NCBI GenBank assembly: GCA_965247055.1 | Contig: CBDFGE010000004.1 | Coordinates: 62,001-126,000, forward strand | DNA: 64,000 bases | Direction: 5' to 3' | Source: CBDFGE01 sp965247055 | Lineage (GTDB): Bacteria > Chloroflexota > Dehalococcoidia > Lucifugimonadales > JAGWBF01 | Shown here: positions 14,293 to 21,583 of the stretch, in pieces | Position numbering within the stretch: the stretch's first letter is position 1 | How the letters are laid out: each line of letters opens with the position of its first letter | Translations under genes and position numbers: made by a program | Notes under the pieces: generated by a model | Seen by the model: the letters and a program-made list of their open reading frames with translations, nothing else | What the model was told of the DNA's origin: nothing | The model's database searches: none

Positions 14293-14590
14293 CTGTCACG
14301 TCCTCCACGTTCAGGCGCCAGTCAACGCCCAGCGCACGCGCTATGCGAAGCACCGTGGCGAAGGAGGGATTTCCGTCTGGGGACAGCGCCTTGTACAAAC
14401 CCATGCGAGTTATGCCCGCCGCCTTGGCCAGTTGGGTCATGTTCTGAGCGCGGGCAATATCCCCCAGTGCCGCCCGAATGAGACTGCCATCCCCAGGGTC
14501 TTCCTCAATGCAGCCTTGCAGATAGTAGCGCGCGTCTTCCTCGGTCTGGATGTCCTCCGCAGGGTCCCAGATCGTGTCTCCCTTTGCCAT
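14267..14590 (-). CDS. HigA-like antitoxin (TA module 4)
   Basis: This 107-residue relative of the module 1 antitoxin has a helix-turn-helix (MTQLAKAAGITRMGLYKALS, then DGNPSFATVLRIARALGVDW). An acidic N-terminal part is followed by a short polar tail. It starts three bases after the toxin stop. Module 1 and 4 proteins are clearly related but diverged, so they are separate acquisitions or an old duplication. Confidence 0.85.
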   Translation of the reverse strand: MAKGDTIWDPAEDIQTEEDARYYLQGCIEEDPGDGSLIRAALGDIARAQNMTQLAKAAGITRMGLYKALSPDGNPSFATVLRIARALGVDWRLNVEDVTVSEHAHTS

Positions 14591-14593
14591 TGT

Positions 14594-14887
14594 CTATCCC
14601 CTCTCTTTCGCCATCTCAATAGCACGCTCAATGTCCCGGTCTTGATTGCCCTTGTCGCCACCACACAGAAGGACGATCACCGCGTTGCCTTCGCGGATAA
14701 AGTAGAGGCGATACCCCGGCCTGTGGAAAATTCTGGCCTCGAACACGCCGCTTCCGACCGGCTTAACGTCGCCCAAATTGCCACCGGCCATTCGGCGCAT
14801 CCGGGCGCGGATGCGACCAGCGGCCCGCCTGTCTCTAAGGCCATTGAGCCAGGCCCTAAAAGTGGCCGTCTGGACTATCGTGAGTAT
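14594..14887 (-). CDS. HigB-like toxin with non-canonical start (TA module 4)
   Basis: The conserved family start (TIVQTATFRAWLNGLRDRR) lies upstream of the first ATG (14800), which would give only 68 residues. The only start position fitting the family is ATA at 14887, six bases after a consensus promoter (TTGACA-17-TACAAT) - the spacing at which other TA modules here have ATG or GTG. The rest (HRPGYRLYFIREGNAVIVLL, then CGGDKGNQDRDIERA) is complete. Either AUA starts a leaderless message or the start codon has mutated and the toxin is silent. The antitoxin is intact. Confidence 0.7.
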   Translation of the reverse strand: MLTIVQTATFRAWLNGLRDRRAAGRIRARMRRMAGGNLGDVKPVGSGVFEARIFHRPGYRLYFIREGNAVIVLLCGGDKGNQDRDIERAIEMAKERG

Positions 14888-14893
14888 GACCTT

Positions 14894-14922
14894 ATTGTAT
14901 ACTGTAGTTTACACTATGTCAA
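14894..14922 (-). promoter_or_regulatory. Promoter of TA module 4
   Basis: On the - strand TTGACA (14917-14922), a 17-base spacer and TACAAT (14894-14899) give a near-perfect sigma-70 promoter, facing away from the next late gene. Confidence 0.75.
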
Positions 14923-14958
14923 GGAAGAAGGCCCCCCACTAATCTTAGGAGGCGCACC

Positions 14959-15321
14959 ATGAAGAAGCAGAAGACCGCCAAGCTCGACCTGGGCGGACAG
15001 AAGGTCGATGTAGGCATCCCCAGCCACTTGCTTAGCGACCTCGGCGGGTTGATCTACTTCGGCGCGCTGGCTCGACTCAGCAAGGACAAAGGCAACATCG
15101 AAGGCCAGCTCAGCGCTGGGGCGGCCATGTGTTCGTTTGCTCAGAGGTGCGTCAGGAAGGTCGAGGCGAGGCAGGGCATCAGTGACGAGTCGTACAAAGC
15201 CCGGGCGCACGTCCTCGAATGGGTGGTATCTTCACTGGATTTCGAGAGCCTGTCTGTTGACCCAGAGTCACCGGAGTTGGCCAAGCTGGCCGCCAAAGTT
15301 GGTACCGGAGGGAAGTCATGA
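14959..15321 (+). CDS. Hypothetical late-region protein, parent of two start fragments
   Basis: This 120-residue protein starts MKKQKTAKLDLGGQKVDVGI after AGGAGGCGCACC and is mostly helical, with a mixed charged C-terminus. It is the intact version of the two truncated copies at 13532 and 14159, which precede the HicAB and HigBA modules. Its stop overlaps the start of the lipoprotein gene. Between chaperone and tape-measure genes, but with no recognised fold. Confidence 0.5.
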   Translation: MKKQKTAKLDLGGQKVDVGIPSHLLSDLGGLIYFGALARLSKDKGNIEGQLSAGAAMCSFAQRCVRKVEARQGISDESYKARAHVLEWVVSSLDFESLSVDPESPELAKLAAKVGTGGKS

Positions 15322-15860
15322 GAGTCGTCCTAGTATTCGTTGCGCTCATCACGCTGGGGCTTGTGGCTGCGTGCGGGGGTGAGTCGCCGCCTACCCCAAC
15401 ATCGACCCCAACAATGATCGCTGTCCCAACGTCCACCGTCGCACCGACGGCGAGCCGGCAGGAGGTCTATGAGGCGCTAGACAGCCTCAACCTAGGTCTG
15501 CTCCCGCTCGACAGACAGGGCATGGATGATTGGTGGTCAACGAGGTTGCCCAATGTGGATATCACGATAGACATTTTTGGGCCTGAAAAGCGGGTGGAAG
15601 CGGTTGAGATGTGGTATCGGCAACATGTTCCCGAGAGCACTGTTGAATCCATAGTCGAAGCACTAGTTGCGACTATTATTCCTGAACAAGAAGCGCAGAG
15701 TATGTCGTGGTTTCGTGACTCACTGGAATCGATAGAACAGACAGGAGAACAGAAACAGCAAACTTCTGCGGAGGCAATGTATCTGACTCTTCAATGGGTC
15801 CCGAACCTGAACCAATATTTCTTCTCTATTGACGAGGAGAGGCGGCGAAAGGAGAAGTGA
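15318..15860 (+). CDS. Phage-borne lipoprotein (moron)
   Basis: The N-terminus MRVVLVFVALITLGLVAAC is a lipoprotein signal with lipobox LVAAC, followed by a Pro/Thr linker (PPTPTSTPT) and a 130-residue helical/polar domain. ATG overlaps the previous stop (ATGA). The Pro/Thr linker style is common in Chloroflexota lipoproteins. A surface lipoprotein inside a phage tail operon suggests superinfection exclusion or receptor masking, but this is inference. It ends at the tape-measure ribosome site. Confidence 0.65.
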   Translation: MRVVLVFVALITLGLVAACGGESPPTPTSTPTMIAVPTSTVAPTASRQEVYEALDSLNLGLLPLDRQGMDDWWSTRLPNVDITIDIFGPEKRVEAVEMWYRQHVPESTVESIVEALVATIIPEQEAQSMSWFRDSLESIEQTGEQKQQTSAEAMYLTLQWVPNLNQYFFSIDEERRRKEK

Positions 15861-15861
15861 T

Positions 15862-18096
15862 ATGGCTACGCAGCTAGATGCGCTCTTCGTCGAGATCTTC
15901 TTCAAAGGTGACCAACGGGCGCTTGACAACTTCAAGCGCGGGTGGAAGCAACTGGACGATGGCATAAAGAACACTCAACAGACGTTAGATCGATTTGCCA
16001 AGAGATTCGCGGTAATAGGGACTGTTGGGGCTGCTGCTATGGGACTCATTGGCAAGGCGGGACTCGATACCGAAAGATCCTTGCTGCGCACTCGCGCCGA
16101 GCTTGCGTTGACTGAAGACCAGATGAGGACACTCCGGGAAGAGGCACTGAAAATCGGGGCGCAGCTTCCACTCAACACGGCGGATATCGTTAATGCGCAA
16201 CGAGCCTATGGGAAACTTGGCGCCACCTTTGGAGAGATCATAGGGGATGCGCCCGCTATTGCTAGTGCGGCTGTTTCTACTGGACTACAGCCTGAGCAAG
16301 TTGCCAGATACGCTCGAATCGTACAGAACGTCTTTGGCGGCGACGTGCAGGAGAACTTGGACATAATGGTCCGGCTGGCCTCTCGTTCACAGGGGGACTT
16401 TCTGGCATTTGGAGAGGCGTTGCAGTTCTCTGGTCAATCCGCGGTGGACGCGGGCCTCGACTTCAAGACTTACATAGCGACTTTGGGTGGCCTTGCGGGA
16501 TCAGGGCGCAGTGTGGAATCGGTCTCCCAGGGACTGACAGGTGTGTGGGCGATGTTGGCAAAATCTGAGGAAGGTATAGGGCGCGGCGGGAAGATCGTCC
16601 AAAAGGCTTTTGAGGGCGTCGGCATAAGCATGGCGGATGTAAACGCCACGATGGACGGCACATCAGATGGCTTTGTTCGACTCCTTGAGTTAATCGATGA
16701 CGCTGGCCTTTCACCAACCCAGCGCACGGCCCTCCTAAGTACCCTTGCTGGAACCACATATGCATCTGCCGTCTCAAGTGCAGTCCAAAATACTGAAATG
16801 ATAAGGGGGCTGCTAGGCGAAGCCGTGCTCGCGCCCGGCGAAATAGGAAGGCAGATGGATATCATCATGGGCGGTGCGAGTGGTGGCATCACACAAATGA
16901 TGGCCCAGATAGACACCCTGCTCAACCGCCTGGCCCAGCTTGGGGTCTTGACAGCCATTGAGACGTTCACTCGTGGAATCAGCAAACTGGTGAGTTGGCT
17001 CACAGCAACGAATGAAGAGGGAGAGCTTGTGCGCGGCGGCCTTCTGCGAATGGTGACTATCATGGGCGGTCTGCTGGCAGCCCTGCTTCCCCTAGGAATT
17101 GCCCTCAAAGCCGTATCCTTTGCCCTCAATGGACTGGTGCCGCTTCTAAAGATAGCAGCCTGGGCCAACAAACAGTTTGGCATCAGCACGACATTTGCCG
17201 CCATAGCAAACTCAAAATTCGTAGTGAGCCTAAAGGCATCAAGGATCGGGATGTTGCTGACCGCAGCGGCAGCAAGGGTGACGTGGGCGTCGATTCTGGG
17301 ACCAGTGGCAGCGCTTGCCCTCGTCGGGGCGCTCATCTACAAGTTCCGCCGTCAGATTCTCGGCGCCCTCAAGGCTGTGTGGAACTGGGCAAAGGGCAAC
17401 TGGCCTCTGCTTGTAGGCATCCTATTCGGCCCGTTCGGCATCGCAGCAGGGCTCATCTTCAAGTTCCGTGACGATATTGTGGGCGCGATCATGTGGATCA
17501 AGGACAAGATCATGGCCATATTCACCTCCCTGCGAGACTTTGTTGTTGGCATTTGGGACGGTCTTGGCGCGGTGATCGGGGGAGCGTTCCGGGGTGCAAT
17601 CAACGCCGTCATTAGCGGCCTGAATAAAGCACTGGACGCCGCTTCTAGCTTCGTAGAGGGAATTAAGGGAGCCTTGGACAAGGCACCGTTCGGTAATCCT
17701 CTGGGTGATTTGTTGCTCGGCGTCGCCACCAAACTACGCGCTGGCATCCCGAACTTTGCGATCGGCGGCATCGTGCCCGGAGCAACCGGAAGGCCGATGC
17801 TGGCCACAGTCCACGGCGGGGAACTGGTGCTGCCACAGCCGGTTGCAGACTTCGCCAGAACCATGATGAACGGCTTCATTGCTGGCCCTGACGCCCTGCC
17901 CCAAGCGCCGTACCACTACGGCCAGATGTACAGGTCCTCGGTGGTCAACCGGACGGTAAACATCAACATCACAGAGCCCATCGTGATCCATACCCAGGCG
18001 ACGGACGCCAAGGGGATCGCCCAGGAGCTGCACGAGGCGATTGAAGACAAGATTCGGAACATCGCCTACGACCACGACGGGCCGGTGGAGCGCTGA
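15862..18096 (+). CDS. Tail tape-measure protein
   Basis: ATG 15862 follows AAAGGAGAAG; the product has 744 residues. The N-terminal 300 residues resemble phage tape-measure core domains (LNTADIVNAQRAYGKLGATF, then SRSQGDFLAFGEALQFSGQS). Several hydrophobic segments occur at about residues 390-570 (MVTIMGGLLAALLPLGIALK, GPVAALALVGALIYKF, LLVGILFGPFGIAAGLIFKF). The protein sets tail length and may form the membrane channel during DNA entry. It overlaps the next gene at ATGATGG. Confidence 0.85.
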   Translation: MATQLDALFVEIFFKGDQRALDNFKRGWKQLDDGIKNTQQTLDRFAKRFAVIGTVGAAAMGLIGKAGLDTERSLLRTRAELALTEDQMRTLREEALKIGAQLPLNTADIVNAQRAYGKLGATFGEIIGDAPAIASAAVSTGLQPEQVARYARIVQNVFGGDVQENLDIMVRLASRSQGDFLAFGEALQFSGQSAVDAGLDFKTYIATLGGLAGSGRSVESVSQGLTGVWAMLAKSEEGIGRGGKIVQKAFEGVGISMADVNATMDGTSDGFVRLLELIDDAGLSPTQRTALLSTLAGTTYASAVSSAVQNTEMIRGLLGEAVLAPGEIGRQMDIIMGGASGGITQMMAQIDTLLNRLAQLGVLTAIETFTRGISKLVSWLTATNEEGELVRGGLLRMVTIMGGLLAALLPLGIALKAVSFALNGLVPLLKIAAWANKQFGISTTFAAIANSKFVVSLKASRIGMLLTAAAARVTWASILGPVAALALVGALIYKFRRQILGALKAVWNWAKGNWPLLVGILFGPFGIAAGLIFKFRDDIVGAIMWIKDKIMAIFTSLRDFVVGIWDGLGAVIGGAFRGAINAVISGLNKALDAASSFVEGIKGALDKAPFGNPLGDLLLGVATKLRAGIPNFAIGGIVPGATGRPMLATVHGGELVLPQPVADFARTMMNGFIAGPDALPQAPYHYGQMYRSSVVNRTVNINITEPIVIHTQATDAKGIAQELHEAIEDKIRNIAYDHDGPVER

Positions 18097-18785
18097 TGGC
18101 GGTTAGCCTCATACAGGGCCGAGATTTCTTGCTCCTGCCCGAGAGTCCTGGGCTGTCGAGCGTCCTGTCCAGGTCGGCACAGCCTCTTGCTGCCATTGCC
18201 GACGGGTTCATCTCTGAGGAACACGCCGTCAGGCTCAGCAAGACCTCGTATCCCGTCGAGACGGGCGGCTCGCTGGTGGACCACGCGGTTGTACAGCCGC
18301 GCACGCTCAAGCTTGTGGGCTGGGTCTCGGACCTGCTGGCTCCTGAAGGGAGGCGGGGCAATCCGTCTCGCGGCAGTGATGCGTGGCTTCAGCTCAACCG
18401 GCTGGTCGAATCGATGGAGCCGTTCCTGGTGGTCACGCTGCTGAGCACCTACCCGTCGATGCTGATTACGTCGCTCAAGGCTCCGGTTGATAGGACCACG
18501 GGACGGGCGCTCCGCTTCGAGATGGAGCTTGAGGAGGTGCAGTTCCGGTCATTGGAGCGGGGCCAGCGTCCTCCTCCAGTGCGGATAGGCCCTGCCGAGG
18601 ATAGGTCGGAGGAGGCTGACCTGGGAAAGATCAATGCGCCGTCCATAACCTCAATCGATCGGTGGTTGGAGAGTCGACGCTTTCAAAGCCGTTCGGAGGA
18701 GGATGACAGGGACAGGGTCAATGCGCCGTCCATAACCTCAATCGATCGGTGGTTGGAAAGTCGACGCTTTCAAAGCCGTAGTTAG
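18096..18785 (+). CDS. Baseplate/tail protein after tape measure with duplicated C-terminus
   Basis: A 229-residue protein translationally coupled to the tape-measure gene. Residues 50-150 (SYPVETGGSLVDHAVVQPRT, LKLVGWVSDLL, then LLSTYPSMLITSLKAPVD) resemble the Dit-like hub/adaptor at this position in myophages. The C-terminus holds a 29-residue unit in tandem (NAPSITSIDRWLESRRFQSR), from an 87-bp duplication. The acidic-basic tail may be an attachment arm. The assignment rests on position and fold-like pattern. Confidence 0.6.
   Translation: MAVSLIQGRDFLLLPESPGLSSVLSRSAQPLAAIADGFISEEHAVRLSKTSYPVETGGSLVDHAVVQPRTLKLVGWVSDLLAPEGRRGNPSRGSDAWLQLNRLVESMEPFLVVTLLSTYPSMLITSLKAPVDRTTGRALRFEMELEEVQFRSLERGQRPPPVRIGPAEDRSEEADLGKINAPSITSIDRWLESRRFQSRSEEDDRDRVNAPSITSIDRWLESRRFQSRS
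18631..18780 (+). repeat. Tandem 87-bp duplication, near-identical 63-bp cores
   Basis: 18631-18693 and 18718-18780 are the same apart from one base, at a distance of 87 bases, and lie in frame in the C-terminus of the Dit-like gene. Confidence 0.9.
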
Positions 18786-18800
18786 ATTCTTTAGGATCGG

Positions 18801-19130
18801 ATGATGCAGGCGATACCGCTGACAACGGATGCGAGGCAGCGAATGCGGGTGACGCTGGGCAACCAGCCGGTCATCCTCCGCGCCTGGTGGCAGCCGCTCT
18901 CCGAAGCGTGGTACCTCTCCCTGTACACCAGGGGAGGGGAGCCGATAGCGCTGGGGCGTCAGGTGTCTACGGGTAGGAAGCTGATTGAGGCTCCCGACTT
19001 TGCGGGCGACCTGGTAGCCATTCCCTTGGAGCGCTACGGCGCGCCGATAGGCCGAGAGGCCTGGGGCCGGACCCACGGACTGGCCTACCTTGAGCCGTCC
19101 GAAGTCGAGCAGGTGAGCTGGGCGCTATGA
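18801..19130 (+). CDS. Baseplate plug protein
   Basis: This 109-residue protein (MMQAIPLTTDARQRMRVTLG, then LRAWWQPLSEAWYLSLYTRG and GDLVAIPLERYG) matches the small 'phage baseplate plug' pattern: an N-terminal beta part, a central W-Y motif and a C-terminal loop. It lies between the Dit-like protein and the hub and overlaps the hub start (ATGA). It probably closes the tube end at the baseplate. Confidence 0.65.
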   Translation: MMQAIPLTTDARQRMRVTLGNQPVILRAWWQPLSEAWYLSLYTRGGEPIALGRQVSTGRKLIEAPDFAGDLVAIPLERYGAPIGREAWGRTHGLAYLEPSEVEQVSWAL

Positions 19131-19993
19131 GCATGAGGCAGTACCTACGCCAGATAAGCGTCGAGATCGAGGACGAGAGTCGCTCCGTGCTCATCGTCGA
19201 GGAGCTTCGTATCACCTTCGACCTTCGGATAGACGATCAGTCGTCCTCGTCGCCGTCCACGGTCAAGATATGGAACCTGGCCAAGGATTCGGCCTCTCAC
19301 ATAGCGGAGCCAGAGCAGATCGTGCGGGTGAAGGCTGGCTACGGGGATATTAGAAACGCTGAGCCGATCTTCGATGGCAAGATACGGCGCGTCCTCCATG
19401 AGCGCACTGGGGTAGACCGTGTGACGACCATGGTGCTGGGCCGTTCCGACTCAGCCACGACCGGCGCCCTGGTCTGCATCAGCTTCGTGGGGCCTGTCAA
19501 GTTGCGGGCGTTGGTGCGCCGGATAGTCGACGCCATGGGGCTGCGAATCGAGTCGGACAATGCCGTTCCTGACGAGGAGTTGGAGGACGGTTACTCCTAC
19601 ACCGGCTCCGCAAAGTCGGCGCTCAAGGACCTGCTGGAGCCTCACAAGGTTACTGCCTATGCGGTAGGCGACGTGATGCACTTCACCCACAAGGACAACG
19701 AGCCAGAGCGTGGCACGTTCTTTCTCAGTCATGCGACGGGGCTTATTGGCACGCCGTCCCTCACCGAGGACGAAGGGTTTAGGGCGAAGATGGCGCTGAA
19801 CCGCTCCATTGATCTGGGCCAGTTGGTTGAGGTCAGCAGCGAGGCCGTGGATGGCTGGTTCAGGGTCAAGACCATCGTCTACAGGGGAGACAACTGGGGC
19901 GGTGAGTTTGTGACGGAGATCGAGGGAGCGAGGGCCGATCCTCCGATGCAGGCCGTGACCAGCGCATCTGCCGGGGCTTTGGTGGCGCAATGA
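19127..19993 (+). CDS. Baseplate hub protein (gp27 / late-control-D type)
   Basis: This 288-residue protein has the hub organisation: an N-terminal beta part (YLRQISVEIEDESRSVLIVE, LRITFDLRIDDQSSSSPSTV, KIWNLAKD), then LLEPHKVTAYAVGDVMHFTH and a C-terminal part with GWFRVKTIVYRGDNWGGEFV. It joins the tube to the spike. The stop (TGA 19991-19993) overlaps an ATG that begins a truncated copy of the next late gene start, just before TA module 5. Confidence 0.7.
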   Translation: MSMRQYLRQISVEIEDESRSVLIVEELRITFDLRIDDQSSSSPSTVKIWNLAKDSASHIAEPEQIVRVKAGYGDIRNAEPIFDGKIRRVLHERTGVDRVTTMVLGRSDSATTGALVCISFVGPVKLRALVRRIVDAMGLRIESDNAVPDEELEDGYSYTGSAKSALKDLLEPHKVTAYAVGDVMHFTHKDNEPERGTFFLSHATGLIGTPSLTEDEGFRAKMALNRSIDLGQLVEVSSEAVDGWFRVKTIVYRGDNWGGEFVTEIEGARADPPMQAVTSASAGALVAQ

Positions 19994-20004
19994 CGAACAT
20001 GAAC
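19990..20004 (+). repeat. Left duplicate of the spike-gene start (TA module 5)
   Basis: ATGACGAACATGAAC overlaps the hub stop and matches the true spike start at 20715 (ATGACCAGCATGAAC, two mismatches). The HigBA-like module 5 lies between the copies. Confidence 0.75.
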
Positions 20005-20019
20005 TACACAATGTCTCCA

Positions 20020-20337
20020 CTAGCGAACGGCTGTCACCTCAAGCCGGACCCCTTCGTATCGCTGGACCTGGTTGATCACCTCCAGCAGGTTGCGTGCCTG
20101 GGGATTGCCTGTGGGTCCGAACATGCGCATGAGGCTCTTGGGAGATTTCCCCGTCCGAGTGCCCATCTCCGTGAACCCGATTGTAGCGTTGACGTAATCT
20201 CTCAGTACCGACTTGCCGGTCTCAACGTCTCCGGCGAGAAGACATTCGACGGCAGCTTTGAGGAGCTCCGCCCTGAAGTCTGGATCGCGTCGGACCCGTT
20301 CTTGGACTGTCTCTTTGAAGTCTCGTGTCAATGCCAT
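20020..20337 (-). CDS. HTH antitoxin (TA module 5)
   Basis: This 105-residue protein has a helical N-terminus (VQERVRRDPDFRAELLKAAV) and a C-terminal helix-turn-helix (TRTGKSPKSLMRMFGPTGNP, then QARNLLEVINQVQRYEG) of the antidote type paired with HigB/RelE-like toxins. It is only loosely related to the antitoxins of modules 1 and 4. It is the second gene of the operon, 15 bases after the toxin stop. Confidence 0.8.
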   Translation of the reverse strand: MALTRDFKETVQERVRRDPDFRAELLKAAVECLLAGDVETGKSVLRDYVNATIGFTEMGTRTGKSPKSLMRMFGPTGNPQARNLLEVINQVQRYEGVRLEVTAVR

Positions 20338-20352
20338 TGCTACGTACCCCCT

Positions 20353-20673
20353 CTAGCTTCTGCGGCTCCTATAATCGCGCCAGAGCTGCTGGGCAAGTTC
20401 GATGTCCCGACGCTGCCGCCGCTTGGTACCACCTCCAAGAAGGATGATCAGAGTTTCGCCAGCTCTTCCGAAGTAGACTCTATATCCAGGGCCCGTGTCT
20501 ATGCGGTATTCGAGAACACCTGTGCCCACGCCCTTGACGTTGGAGAGGTTGCCAGCCTCCATTCGGGTAAGAGCTATCGTGACCCTGGTGGCAGCTCCTG
20601 CGTCAAGGCGGTTGAACCAACGAGCGAAGGCGCTGCGGCCTCTTTCGGCGAGGTACTCCCGAACCTCTACCAT
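20353..20673 (-). CDS. RelE/ParE-superfamily toxin (TA module 5)
   Basis: The chosen start is ATG 20673 (MVEVREYLAERGRSAFARWF), 106 residues, because it lies six bases after TACCAT, the same leaderless spacing as in modules 1, 2 and 4; ATG 20703 gives an unlikely His/Cys-rich extension. The core LTRMEAGNLSNVKGVGTGVL, then PGYRVYFGRAGETLIILLGG and TKRRQRRDIELAQ, is typical for the family. The module lies between hub and spike genes, antisense to them. Confidence 0.85.
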   Translation of the reverse strand: MVEVREYLAERGRSAFARWFNRLDAGAATRVTIALTRMEAGNLSNVKGVGTGVLEYRIDTGPGYRVYFGRAGETLIILLGGGTKRRQRRDIELAQQLWRDYRSRRS

Positions 20674-20714
20674 GTCGCAATGGTAACACATATGGCACCT
20701 CATGGGTATAGGTC

Positions 20715-21245
20715 ATGACCAGCATGAACCGCGACACCGACTACGCGAACATGGCCCAGTCCATTCGCTTTGCCATCCGTCAGTCGCTCAAGGATATGTA
20801 CACCTGTATGCCTGGGATAGTGGAGTCCTACGACGCGGAGACCAAACGGGCGGTGGTGAAGGGAGCGCTCAAGGTGGTGACCACTAAGAAAGAGGAGATC
20901 GAGCGAGAGGCCATCCACAACGTCCTCGTATTGTTCCCGTGGGGAGGCAGATCGGCCTTCACATTTCCTCTGGAGCCTGGGGACGCTGTGCTGCTGCTCT
21001 ACTCCCAGCGTGGTTTGGCTAAATGGAAGAAGACGCTTGGCGTGGCGGCCCCGGACACAATCGGGTTCTTCAGTGAGAAGGACGCTTTCGCCATTCCTGG
21101 GTTCGGGACGGACGAACCGGAACACCATATCGCCATTGAGGCGGACGGGATTCACATCAAGACTACCGGCAAGCTCGCTATAGAGGCGCAGGACGTGACG
21201 TTCAAGCAGCCTGGTACAGATGAAGCACCGAGGAGCATAGTGTGA
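20715..21245 (+). CDS. Baseplate spike (gp138/gpV-like) protein
   Basis: This 176-residue protein has MPGIVESYDAETKRAVVKGA, then VLVLFPWGGRSAFTFPLEPG and DAVLLLYSQRGL (an OB-fold domain), followed by a C-terminal beta stretch (IAIEADGIHIKTTGKLAIEA). This is the plan of membrane-puncturing spike proteins of the Gp138 or gpV group. The start is the intact version of the duplicated sequence at 19990. The stop overlaps the next gene. Confidence 0.75.
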   Translation: MTSMNRDTDYANMAQSIRFAIRQSLKDMYTCMPGIVESYDAETKRAVVKGALKVVTTKKEEIEREAIHNVLVLFPWGGRSAFTFPLEPGDAVLLLYSQRGLAKWKKTLGVAAPDTIGFFSEKDAFAIPGFGTDEPEHHIAIEADGIHIKTTGKLAIEAQDVTFKQPGTDEAPRSIV

Positions 21246-21583
21246 TGCGCACCATCTCAGCCGTGGACGATCTCCTTGACGGATTCGCTGTAGTGGATGG
21301 CCTTGAGGCCACCAGGCAGCGGGTAATTCAGCGCCTACGCTTTACCTCGAGCGAGTGGTTTCTTGACTCGGACCAGGGCATCCCATACTTCGATGGCCTG
21401 TTCGCTGGGGGCAGTAGTCCTGAATTCGCCGCACAGCTCATTGCCGCCGAAGTGCTCGGCGTAGAGGACGTTACGGATGTAGCTGTCGTTCGAGCCGTCC
21501 TTGACCCCCTCACCCGGAGACTGTCGCTGGAGTTCCGCGTCAGTACGGTCCACGGCCAGGTGACGGTCGCGGAGGTGTTGTAA
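21245..21583 (+). CDS. Baseplate wedge protein (gp25/gpW-like)
   Basis: ATG 21245 overlaps the spike-gene stop; GTG 21242 one codon earlier is possible. The 112-residue product contains RVIQRLRFTSSEWFLDSDQG and IPYFDGLFAGGS, the signature of gp25-like wedge proteins (the W-x-x-D-x-x-x-G-I-P-Y motif), then a beta part. It is followed without gap by the J-like wedge protein, the normal W-J order. Confidence 0.8.
   Translation: MRTISAVDDLLDGFAVVDGLEATRQRVIQRLRFTSSEWFLDSDQGIPYFDGLFAGGSSPEFAAQLIAAEVLGVEDVTDVAVVRAVLDPLTRRLSLEFRVSTVHGQVTVAEVL

Noticed and set aside
19990..20718. 242-codon + strand ORF opposite TA module 5
   Set aside because: It is an artefact of the duplicated spike start running antisense through the TA genes.
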